Shown here piece by piece: positions 56,601 through 64,000 of a stretch of 64,000 nt of DNA. Source of the DNA: Escallonia rubra (taxonomy: Eukaryota > Streptophyta > Magnoliopsida > Escalloniales > Escalloniaceae); contig JAVXUO010000911.1 in NCBI GenBank assembly GCA_033065855.1, positions 310,001-374,000 of the forward strand. Reading direction: 5' to 3'. The position numbers and the translations under genes are program-made. How positions within the stretch are numbered: the stretch's first letter is position 1; each line of letters opens with the position of its first letter. Below the pieces are notes generated by a model. The model ran no database searches. It was given only the letters and a program-made list of their open reading frames with translations, and was not told the origin of the DNA.

Positions 56601-57169
56601 ACCAGTTGTTACTAAAAAGGTACAAGTCTCAGAGAAAAGATTTTACCTTTCCATATGGAAATTGTCGGTAATGTCAAAAACCGGACAAAAGGCTAAACTT
56701 GAAAAGAGTAGCAACACCAAACATCCCAGTAATTACAAATTTCTAAATTTTGCTCTCAGTTATAAGATAGTTACAGCCTGGACCTAGGGTCGCCAAATCC
56801 TCCAAAGTGGCCAACGCTCCCGCCGTCAACCCTCACTCTCGCTTACTATATCCTTCCGCGCTCTCACTACCAAATTCGGGTCAAATTTGTCGCTTTCTCT
56901 CGCTCCCGCTCCCGCTCGGATATTATGCATAACGTGGCTCGTTGTATAAAACTAAACGCCGTAAAATGGGGAAAATTGAAAGTAAATGTGAATCTGAAGG
57001 AGAAACAAGAGAAGAAAATATCATACTTGTAGATCGGTGGGCGTTGGAAGGGCAAGAAGGAAAACGGGGTGACTTTTGCCTTCCTGTTCGGCAAGGCGTC
57101 ATGCGTGAATGCGCCGGAATCGCATTTGTATGAATATGGTGATGCTGAAACGGGAGCAGAGAACGCCAT
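44658..57169 (-). CDS. AKHSDH: Bifunctional aspartokinase/homoserine dehydrogenase, chloroplastic, 18 exons
   Basis: It phosphorylates aspartate and reduces aspartate semialdehyde to homoserine in plastids, leading to Thr, Met and Ile; the family is threonine-inhibited. Exons (minus): 57169-57027, 56390-56317, 56185-55811, 54022-53934, 53814-53511, 53297-53245, 53162-52948, 52855-52768, 52695-52582, 49835-49737, 49615-49421, 48173-48091, 46930-46705, 46482-46337, 46209-46074, 45645-45562, 45333-45241, 44903-44658. Every junction is GT-AG and in frame, giving 920 aa, the family length. Residues 1 to about 85 look like a transit peptide. The kinase begins with KFGGT (95-99). ACT-type regulatory segments span about 405-560 (VIMISQASSEHS; RAIAQGCSEYNITVVV). 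The dehydrogenase starts at the NAD(P)-binding GIIGPGLIG (565-573) and includes GADVARK (774-780). The start codon has an AAAAATGGCG context. Introns carry a LINE remnant and a MULE but leave coding intact. Confidence 0.96.
50440..51110 (-). pseudogene. LINE reverse-transcriptase 3' remnant in intron 9 of AKHSDH
   Basis: The minus strand reads, with stops and shifts, ELWRSTKKSKGFGLSW-like, then KIDTFRYLGSIMHE, WRSAFGVINDRTILLKLKGK, VREHCLRWFGHGQCRALDAP and GRMEEG-like segments. This is the C-terminal end of a plant LINE RT family commonly recognised by DTFRYLGS and RWFGHV. It lies in the 2746-bp intron 49836-52581, in the same orientation as the host gene. Confidence 0.8.
54389..55111. mobile_element. 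Short Mutator-like MITE (MULE-3) in intron 3 of AKHSDH
   Basis: A 10-bp target duplication GTTGACGATC lies at 54379-54388 and 55112-55121. The ends share a TAG..AGCAC.GACAC inverted pattern and are full of CACCGACACC/GGTGTCGG-type units. Two adjacent CGGACACCTCTTGAAGAAGTGTC-like palindromes lie at about 54518-54562. It is 723 bp and has no coding capacity. Confidence 0.75.
55690..55785. repeat. GA-rich microsatellite next to exon 3 donor of AKHSDH
   Basis: Runs of GA and GGGA units on the plus strand form a CT-rich tract in the transcript, starting about 25 nt downstream of the exon 3 donor site (exon ends at 55811). Confidence 0.9.
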
Positions 57170-57289
57170 TTTTGGGTGCTACAAGCAGAGTTGCACTGTG
57201 ACTGAGAGAGATAGAGACGAGAGTGGGGCGTGCTCCGCACGTGTTACGACTGGCGGCTTTTCGAGGGTTTTGTAACTTGATTGAATTCA

Positions 57290-58000
57290 ACGGTCTCGAT
57301 TCTTAAGATGATTGGATTGAAGCACGTGCACCGCACACGTGATCATAAGTGCACGTTTTTTGCTGATTCTCTGTCTTTTCTGAAAAACAACTTTATTTTG
57401 ATCACATTCTCAATTAAAAAAAAATAGACAAAGCTATTCACGCACGCGCCCCTTTTTATAAAGATATATATTTTTTTTCTCGAATTTATTGTTATTGTTG
57501 GAGCTGAAATATTGTCTATACATATACTTTTAGCGACGAATGTGCATAGATGGGTGTGTAGATAGTAAAAAGAATCGTGTAAGTAGTACGCTGAAAATGC
57601 TTGTTAATCAATGAAATTAGAAAAATCTCACTTTTTGTACATTAAAGAACATGTGGGTCATCACACGCAAAGGAAAGTGTATGACTCGTAAATACTTGGT
57701 AAGGGTTGGGTGGGGTTACCAAGTAAGGGGCTTCGAGATAACTTCTGCATTTTAACAGTTTGTTTAGAATTGATGAAATTTCATTTGTTGAAGTACTCAA
57801 TTTTAGTTATTTGGAAAATTAAAAAAAAATGAAATTGGATTCCATGATATTTGACTAGCTTTGTTTCAATAATGTGATAGTCAATGAAAAATGATTGGAC
57901 TTCTTAGGATTTCAATTGACTTAAACTAAAAGTAATAACTTATCCTATCTTACCATTTCCTGAATATCTACAGCTAGTGAACCAACCAACATTGTCTTTA
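57290..58000. other. Upstream region of AKHSDH, no gene
   Basis: It holds the 5' flank and promoter side of the minus-strand gene. A TTTATAAAAA-like TATA candidate on the minus strand lies near 57454-57463, but its distance from the ATG (about 285 bp) leaves it uncertain. A single TTTTAGCGACG motif is at 57528. Confidence 0.4.
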
Positions 58001-58760
58001 TTGTTGTTGTCCCCACACTAACTTTATTATGATATATGCCATCATTGTCAAAACTGTCACCAGTACTATTACCATCACTATCACCGCCATTGGACTGCCA
58101 TACTCACCACCACTAGACAGTTTCACTGACCAAAATCGTCACACGACATGACATCACCATTGTAGTCACCGTCGTATTCCAGTGTGATCATCATTATCAT
58201 CAATAGATCGCCATTTGTCATTGTTGTCGCTACACCACCACCGCTACCGCCACCAATGCTGCCACCACAGTCAATGTCACTGTCATTACCAATGGTGTCA
58301 CTATATCAACCTAGTCGCAATCTACAGGATTGTCACCACCACTATCGTCTTTGTTGCCGCCACCATGACTCGTATCACCAATATATCATTAGTGATGCAT
58401 GAATACTACCACCACTACCATGGTTACAATCACTTGATTGCCCCATTACCGTCCTTGTTGATACCACACCACCACCAATGTTGATGTCACTGTACCGCCA
58501 CCACCATCGTCTCTAATGTCATCATTGTCACCAGCATTAACAGTGACGCCCTAGTACCACTAGCGCCACTACCATCATTAGACTGCCCCCCACCACCTCC
58601 ATTACAACCGCTGTCGATGTCGACTACCACCGATGTCATAGGACAACACCATCATTGACACCACACCGCCACCACTGTCGTCCATGGTACCACCATCATT
58701 ATTGTCACCTTCTGTACCATTAGTATTCGCACACCACCGCTACCAACCACTTATTGTAGT
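58000..58760. repeat. CAC/ATC-rich low-complexity tract
   Basis: Irregular CCACCA, ATCATC and CACCGCC triplet-like units run for about 750 bp. They give artefactual His/Pro/Ser-rich open frames, for example at 58184-58402 and 58215-58484. No gene is supported. Confidence 0.75.
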
Positions 58761-59269
58761 ATTTTTACTCGTAGGCCAAGGATATGATTCTCTAATTTAT
58801 ACCATGCTATTTCCTCTATGTTCCAAACACATAATAATAGGAGTTCTGTGATTTGAATTCCTTTTCGTTCCGAATAGAAAAAATGAATTGAATTCTAAAT
58901 ACAGTTCTCAATTTAGAATCCAAATTACCAAAGATTTCTTTTCAAATAAAGTGTGACAGAGTTGAAGCTCGCAAAAAGGAGAGCTGCTCCGAAGTAGCAA
59001 TAGAAGAAGCGACAACGCTAGCTCGTACTCAGGCTTGCACAGTGGAAAAGCAAATACCTTCCTATAATTTAATGCCCCGTTACTTTCGCTGAAGCTGCAA
59101 TGGTTATGGTCTTAATATATGGTAACTTCAGCACGAGGTATATTAAACACATAATAGAACAATGATGATCTGAAGATAACTCATGAGAATGTTTTGGAGT
59201 CAAACCATGTCGTATGATTAAGCCAATCACATGACAATGATGTATTGAAATGCAAAATTAGTCCAGAAC
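58760..59269. other. Intergenic sequence, nothing recognised
   Basis: AT-rich, without open frames, repeats or family matches that I could recognise. Confidence 0.4.
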
Positions 59270-59272
59270 TTA

Positions 59273-59708
59273 GGTTCTATTTGAAATCGTCTATTTTTTC
59301 AATTTTTTCTCCAATTTTGTAAACTGCAGAAAATAAACTCGTTTGACACATAATTTTTGTTTTTTTTTCTTCAGTTTGAAACTAGTTTTTAAAACAAGGC
59401 TGTTTTTGAAAACTCTCATTTGAAGTTTTGGATTTTCAGTTTTGGTTTTTATTTTGAGACCAGCACCGCCACCGCCGCCGACCACAACAGCCCGCTGGTA
59501 GCCATCGCCGGCGACCACAGGCAATGATGGCCGGCCGGCCACAGCCACTCCCCGCCACCGCAAACCACCACCAAAGAAAAAATTCAAAATAAAATTTGGG
59601 TAATCAAACACCCATTTATTTTTATAAAAATAAATAAATAAAGTAATTTTTATTTTTATTTTTTTTGAAAACAGAAAATCAAAACTGAAAGTATTTTCAA
59701 ACGCTGCC
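59273..59708. mobile_element. Probable Harbinger-like MITE
   Basis: The flanking trinucleotide TTA occurs at 59270-59272 and 59709-59711. The ends are GGTTCTATTTGAAA and, inverted, GGCAGCGTTTGAAA. The arms are long A/T-rich imperfect complements surrounding a GC-rich centre (59460-59570). A 3-bp TTA duplication fits PIF/Harbinger elements. The TIR match is imperfect, so the boundaries are tentative. Confidence 0.5.
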
Positions 59709-59908
59709 TTAGTTTGACAAACAACTTTGAAAAATGATAATCGGGCAACACATGCTCATTCATGTCCAAGTCTAGTGAGTCGAAGACTATTGGGATCTTA
59801 GAGGGGTTGTCACTTGGAAGATGAAAAATGAGAATTGTCGAGGCATGGACGCCTTGGCCAATCTTAATGACCATGGCTCTGAAAAAGATTAGTCACTCGG
59901 AAACAACA

Positions 59909-59910
<2 letters not shown>

Positions 59911-59956
<46 letters not shown>

Positions 59957-59991
59957 CATATATATATATATATTTATATATATATATATAT
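59911..59991. repeat. (TA)n microsatellite
   Basis: About 80 bp of TA dinucleotides with two short interruptions, lying directly against the presumed left end of the MULE. Confidence 0.95.
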
Positions 59992-60039
59992 GGGAGCTGA
60001 TCCCTTGACCGCGTAGGCAAAATAGGATATCTTGCCAGC

Positions 60040-60083
60040 GCGATCTGGCCGTCCATCCCGAAGGGATGGACGGTCCAGATCGC
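60040..60083. repeat. Strong hairpin near MULE left end
   Basis: GCGATCTGGCCGTCCATCCC (60040-60059) pairs with 60063-60083 across a 3-base loop, with a single bulged T. It is a 20-bp stem about 50 bp inside the presumed terminus. A decayed version occurs near 14057. Confidence 0.9.
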
Positions 60084-60104
60084 TTTTTTTTGCGGCGCAA
60101 TCAG

Positions 60105-60320
60105 TCGTCCGCTACACAGTCTCGCGGACGGATCTTTTTACCATCTTACCCTCGCTCCCCCGTCCGCTACACAATCTAGCGGACGAAAACAACCTGCGAC
60201 AAAAAGTAGTCCGCTACACTGTCCAGCGGACGACTGTCATTCTGACACAATTGTGACTTGTCTGACACAAGTGTGACTTGATGTCGGCAATTCTGTCCGC
60301 TACACAGTATAGCGGACAGT
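60105..60320. repeat. Left cluster of four GTCCGCTA/GCGGAC palindromes
   Basis: Imperfect palindromes of the form GTCCGCTA-N(7-8)-TAGCGGAC lie near 60108-60132, 60161-60185, 60209-60232 and 60293-60319, with variable spacers. They stand upstream of the transposase start, in its promoter/5' UTR region. Confidence 0.9.
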
Positions 60321-60823
60321 ATTGCCCATCCCCTTTCTTTCAGCACAATTTTCTTCTACTCAATTCTTTCCGCACAATTTTCTTCTCCTTCAGACTCGCT
60401 TCCATTTTCAGCTGCCTTCAAGCTTCGAGTAACACTTGCTTCAAGCTTCGCTCAAGCAAGGTAAGTTTGCTTCAAGTTTTCTTGATGTTCTAGAAATTTG
60501 TCACTGTATTCATCAATTTGTGATTTTATACTCTAGATTTTTTGTGATGTTCTAGACATGATGTTCATCAAAAAGGTATAATTTGTTAACTTTATATTTA
60601 ATTCATTATAGTTTAATTCGATTTTATGGCATGATGAATTTGTCTATTTATCTTACTAATTTAAATTTGTTATGTTCAATAAATTAGTAATTGTTAATTT
60701 GGAGACACTTTTGAGATTATGCATACCGTATGTTTGCCATCCTAATTTTTAGGTAATATTTTCAGTTAGAAATGCCATTTGATTGTTAAGCGTAGTCTAT
60801 TTCTACACAGCTCTTGTTTCACA

Positions 60824-63121
60824 ATGTCTGATTTCGTGTCGAGCTCCAACGTCCCCGTAGATGCTAGTGATCCGTATCTAGGACGAACATTTGCTACGTT
60901 GGAAGAAGCTGAAGCATGTTTTCGAGCGTATTCATTGAGGGTTGGTTTTGGCATTAGAATAAAGACTTCAAGAACGAGCACCATAACGAGAAAGATATGC
61001 TCTCGCTTATACGAGTGCCATAGGAGCAGAAACCCAGTGCAAAATGAGACATGTGTAGGCAATGATGACAGTGAGGACGAAATAGGATATCCGCGTAGAA
61101 GACGGGACTGCTTTGAGCGCACAAATTGCCAGGTCAAGATGTTCGTAAGCTACAAACCCAAACAAGACCATTGGCTTATTACCAGCCTGGAACTGGCACA
61201 CAATCACCCGTTAGTAACCCCTTCTAAGGTGAGTGAGATGCATCAACACAAGAAGATGGGTAAGGTCGCAAGGAGCCTGATTCAGACAATGAGCAATGCG
61301 CGACTAGGACCTACCGACATGATTAATGTTCTTGCTGAACAGGCTGGGGGAATTCAAAATTTGACCTTTAACACGACAGACGTTCGTAACGCGGTCCGAA
61401 CCCATAGACGAGCCGCGTATGACCTCAATGATGCTCAAGCCACAATGAGCCTATTGAAACGGATGCAGATGGAGGACCCGCAGTTGACCTTCGATTATAA
61501 ACTTGACGACGAGCATCGAGTTAGCACAATTTTTTGGGTCGACGGTCGTTCGAGGCTTGCTTATAAGCATTTTGGGGATGTCGTGACGTTCGACACCACA
61601 TACCGTACCAACAAGTACTCGATGCCGTTCGCCCCTTTCACGGGGGTCAATCATCATTATCACTCCATCCTGTTCGGGTTCGCCTTGTTAAGGGACGAGA
61701 CCGAGAGTTCTTTTGAATGGTTGTTTAGGACGTGGCTGGAAGCAATGAACTTCAAAGCACCCAAAGTGATCATCACCGATCAAGATTTGGCAATGAAGAA
61801 GGCTATTGCGACCGTCTTCCCAGACACTCGGCACAACTTGTGCACCTGGCACATAAGCAACAAATACCCGGAACGGCTGCATCACGTGTACGCAAAGTAT
61901 CAAGACTTTAAACATGATTTTGACAAGTGCGTCCTCAAGTCGTTAACGATTGAGGAATTCGAGGAGAGGTGGGAAAAGCTTGTTCGGGATTACTCATTGC
62001 AAGACAACGAGTGGCTCCAGCACTTGTACGAGCGCAAAGAGCAATGGATTGGCGTTTACACGAGGAGGTATTTTTCAGCGGGCATGAAAACGACGGGCAG
62101 GAGTGAATCCATGAATGCCACGTTCGATAGTTATGTGGGTACAGCTACCAATTTGAAGACTTTCGTTGCATCCGCACAAAAAGCGGTAGCTTCGTTGTTC
62201 GTAAAAGAAAGGGCTGCCGACTTTGCAACAACGTACAAACAAAGGAGAACGTTGCTCGAGACCCCGCTGGAGATGAACGGTGCCAAAGTCTATACGAAGG
62301 AGATCTTCTTGCTATACCAAGTAGAGCTGCGAAAATCCGGACGATACAGTATAAACAAGGTGGCAGAAATGTCTACGCGTGAGTACAAGGTTTATTCGCT
62401 CGTGAATGACCTAGTCCCTGAGAAGCTGCGCAGAATGTATACGGTGAGCCACGACACATTGACGGACTCGGTGACATGTGTTTGCAAGAAGTTTGAGTTC
62501 CATGGCATCCTGTGTAGACACGTTCTGCGGTTTTTCACCCAGAAGAATATCAGGACAATCCCCGATAAATACGTCTTGCCACGGTGGACAAAAGGTGCAA
62601 ACAGGTTGCACGGTACCATTTCCTTTCCGGAGCACCCGTATACTGACTTTGAAGAATCAGAGACGTTGCGGTATAATCATCTGGTGACGATGTTCACCCG
62701 TTTGTCCGTAAAAGGTGCTGCTACAATGGTCGGTTATAAACATCTCCTCGAGGTAGCTCAGCAACAAGAGCCCATCGTCGACCAGTTGGAAGCAGCTTCA
62801 GTCACCAATGCGATTGACACCGAGCCTACGACGGGGGTATCAGAAGATGACGAGCCGGAGGAGGAAGACGACAATGATATCCGTTTGTTGGATCCAATTA
62901 TATCGCAAACGAAAGGCCGCAAGAGATCTACGCGGATGAAAAGCTCTATTGAAACGGCAACTCAACCTAAAAAGCTGCGAAGGTGTGCATTGTGCAACAA
63001 AATGACCGACCACGACAAGCGGAACCATTACAAGGCACTGGGGATAAGTTCAAGGGGTTTGCAAGACGGGGAAGAAGGTGACGCCGAAGATGAGGACGAA
63101 CAAGCTGCAGTGGACCTTTAA
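60824..63121 (+). CDS. FAR1/MULE-type transposase-like protein, 765 aa
   Basis: The coding sequence is one exon from ATG 60824 (MSDFVSSSNV) to TAA. The frame is open further upstream, but without an ATG. A clean 5'-UTR intron is visible (GTAAGT at 60461, acceptor CAG at 60808-60810). Residues about 20-130 form a FAR1-type DNA-binding domain, with Cys pairs near 59/65 and 96/102 and the His pair AHNH 126/128. Residues about 240-430 form the MULE DDE core: VTFDTTYRTNKY (Asp257), IITDQDLAM (Asp319) and GRSESMN (Glu428). Residues 552-566 are a SWIM zinc finger (CVC...CRH). An acidic stretch precedes a C-terminal CALC...H...H motif. No stop or frameshift interrupts it. It could be an autonomous transposase or a domesticated FAR1-related regulator. 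The repeated flanks favour a transposon; that is an inference. Confidence 0.9.
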   Translation: MSDFVSSSNVPVDASDPYLGRTFATLEEAEACFRAYSLRVGFGIRIKTSRTSTITRKICSRLYECHRSRNPVQNETCVGNDDSEDEIGYPRRRRDCFERTNCQVKMFVSYKPKQDHWLITSLELAHNHPLVTPSKVSEMHQHKKMGKVARSLIQTMSNARLGPTDMINVLAEQAGGIQNLTFNTTDVRNAVRTHRRAAYDLNDAQATMSLLKRMQMEDPQLTFDYKLDDEHRVSTIFWVDGRSRLAYKHFGDVVTFDTTYRTNKYSMPFAPFTGVNHHYHSILFGFALLRDETESSFEWLFRTWLEAMNFKAPKVIITDQDLAMKKAIATVFPDTRHNLCTWHISNKYPERLHHVYAKYQDFKHDFDKCVLKSLTIEEFEERWEKLVRDYSLQDNEWLQHLYERKEQWIGVYTRRYFSAGMKTTGRSESMNATFDSYVGTATNLKTFVASAQKAVASLFVKERAADFATTYKQRRTLLETPLEMNGAKVYTKEIFLLYQVELRKSGRYSINKVAEMSTREYKVYSLVNDLVPEKLRRMYTVSHDTLTDSVTCVCKKFEFHGILCRHVLRFFTQKNIRTIPDKYVLPRWTKGANRLHGTISFPEHPYTDFEESETLRYNHLVTMFTRLSVKGAATMVGYKHLLEVAQQQEPIVDQLEAASVTNAIDTEPTTGVSEDDEPEEEDDNDIRLLDPIISQTKGRKRSTRMKSSIETATQPKKLRRCALCNKMTDHDKRNHYKALGISSRGLQDGEEGDAEDEDEQAAVDL

Positions 63122-63270
63122 TTTTTTGTACAACTTTATGACATTTGTAATAATATTCGAGGGATAATTTTTCGACCGGGTACTGGAATTTTTTTAAAAT
63201 GGACCTATGAGAGGCCATCGAATAAAATCTAAAGTCTTTATTACGAGTTTTTTTTTTTATTTTGTAATCC

Positions 63271-63505
63271 CCGTCCGCTATACAATGTAGCGGACATCAT
63301 TGACTTTGGTCTTTTACGTCCGCTATATTGTATAGCGGAGGGGTGGCATCGAAGTAAAACTTTTGGTCTTTGTACGTCCGCTATACAATGTAGCGGACGT
63401 TAGAGCAGGCAAACTTTTGGTCTTCTTTAATGTCCGCTATATAATATAGCGGACGTCATAACTTTTGGTCTTATTTTATGTCCGCTATACAATGTAGCGG
63501 ATAAG
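63271..63505. repeat. Right cluster of five GTCCGCTA/TAGCGGAC palindromes
   Basis: Five units of GTCCGCTA-N7-TAGCGGAC type lie near 63272-63294, 63318-63342, 63376-63398, 63432-63453 and 63480-63502. Most are separated by a similar ACTTTTGGTCTT spacer, giving a period of 47-58 bp. The core N7 is usually TACAATG. The cluster lies between the transposase stop and the B3 gene start. Confidence 0.92.
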
Positions 63506-63669
63506 TCTATATGATATATATTAATCATATCGGGCAATCGGCTGTTATCAGTCCAATCTGATAACAGTCTCTCTGTCTGGAACATCTAGCCCAGGCCCTC
63601 CATCTCCGGCGACCCACAGGTGATCCACAACTCCGGCGATAAACCGTCCCCCCCTCAACGCCGACCTCG

Positions 63670-64000
63670 ATGGCTTCTGGATCGGAGACCACCTACGATT
63701 TTATTGGCAACTTGCACCTGGCAGGCAAACACTTTTTCAAAGTCATGATGCCGGGGTTTGAGAATGAACTTGTACGCCATCCCTCTATGTCTGTATTTTC
63801 GTGTGTTAAATCTTTTGGTTAAAAACTAACCTATTTTTTGTGTATTGTGTTTGTTAGGACATACCGGAAGCCTTCACCAATCAATTTACAACAATTCATG
63901 ACAGTGCAAGATTATATAGCCGCAAGGGGGCATGGCAGGTTGAAATCAAGCTGAAGCCCGGCCGACCCCAAAAAAAGCAATTCGCAGAGGGTTGGAACGT
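63670..64000 (+). CDS. B3 DNA-binding domain protein, 5' part (runs off window)
   Basis: Exon 1 is 63670-63771 (34 codons) and ends at a GTACGC donor. Exon 2 starts at 63858 after TTGTTAG and is open to the window end. The joined protein begins MASGSETTYDF and carries KHFFKVMMPGFENEL, then DIPEAFTNQF, ARLYSRKGAWQVEIK and QFAEGWN. These match the strand/loop order of plant B3 domains (REM type), which bind short DNA motifs. The start ATG is 549 bp after the transposase stop, on the same strand, with the palindrome cluster between. It may be a second gene of the same mobile element or an unrelated host gene. The C-terminal part is not visible. Confidence 0.75.

Larger units (their letters stand above)
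59992..64000 (+). mobile_element. Putative MULE with FAR1-like transposase, right end outside window
   Basis: The presumed left terminus GGGAGCTGATCCC starts where the TA tract ends. It is followed by a strong hairpin, a cluster of four palindromes, a 5'-UTR intron, the transposase gene, a second cluster of five palindromes and a B3-domain gene. A truncated relative of the left end is at about 14050-14230, showing that this end is repeated. No complementary right terminus is seen before 64000, so either the element continues past the edge or the inference is wrong. The target duplication cannot be checked. Confidence 0.5.

Noticed and set aside
58184-58484. His/Pro/Ser-rich open frames
   Set aside because: Artefact of CAC/ATC low-complexity repeats.
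60779-60823. Extending the FAR1-like protein 15 codons upstream
   Set aside because: The extension would start at TTG rather than ATG and crosses a good 3' splice site (60808-60810) of the 5'-UTR intron; ATG at 60824 is the natural start.

Overview
This is nuclear DNA of a flowering plant, most likely a eudicot. It has split genes with GT-AG introns, plant-type host genes, and dense plant transposons. No tRNA, rRNA, CRISPR array or prokaryotic gene organisation was seen. Everything here was read by eye; exon joins were checked for splice sites, reading frame and total length.

Host genes. (1) Three complete minus-strand copies of the gene for 60S ribosomal protein L9 (uL6), each of 3 exons and 194 aa: 476-2677, 15051-17459 and 38437-41130. 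(2) One complete minus-strand gene for chloroplast bifunctional aspartokinase/homoserine dehydrogenase, 18 exons and 920 aa, 44658-57169. It makes aspartyl phosphate and homoserine in the threonine/methionine/isoleucine/lysine pathway. (3) At the right end, a FAR1/MULE-type transposase-like gene (60824-63121) followed by the start of a B3-domain gene that runs off the window (63670-64000).

Transposon nest, about 2.8-36.7 kb. A decayed Ty3/gypsy element on the plus strand can be followed in pieces: gag 2826-3350, protease 5405-5781, reverse transcriptase 6200-6789, RNase H 30160-30893 and 34299-34560, integrase 34760-35250. It is interrupted by an LTR-like segment (3351-5404, itself carrying a MULE), by a 23.4 kb CACTA-type insertion (6793-30156, flanked by TCC on both sides), and by a 5'-truncated LTR (30894-34298, itself carrying another MULE). 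The CACTA interval contains a 2.86 kb solo LTR, the C-terminal part of a TNP2-like transposase, the second RPL9 gene, part of another LTR element, an 80-bp tandem array, an AATTAACCCT-rich tract, and a long inverted repeat. The arms of that inverted repeat carry fragments of a DRD1/CLASSY-like SNF2 gene. A LINE remnant follows at 35.6-36.7 kb.

Elsewhere, four Mutator-like non-autonomous elements with 9-10 bp target duplications were found at 4159, 17832, 31809 and 54389, the last in an intron of the aspartokinase gene. A LINE remnant lies in another intron of the same gene.

Most notable: the hairpin built from a silencing-pathway gene fragment inside a transposon (25165-26760), and the possible two-gene MULE at the right edge, with clustered GTCCGCTA/TAGCGGAC palindromes on both sides of the transposase and a B3-domain gene just downstream.
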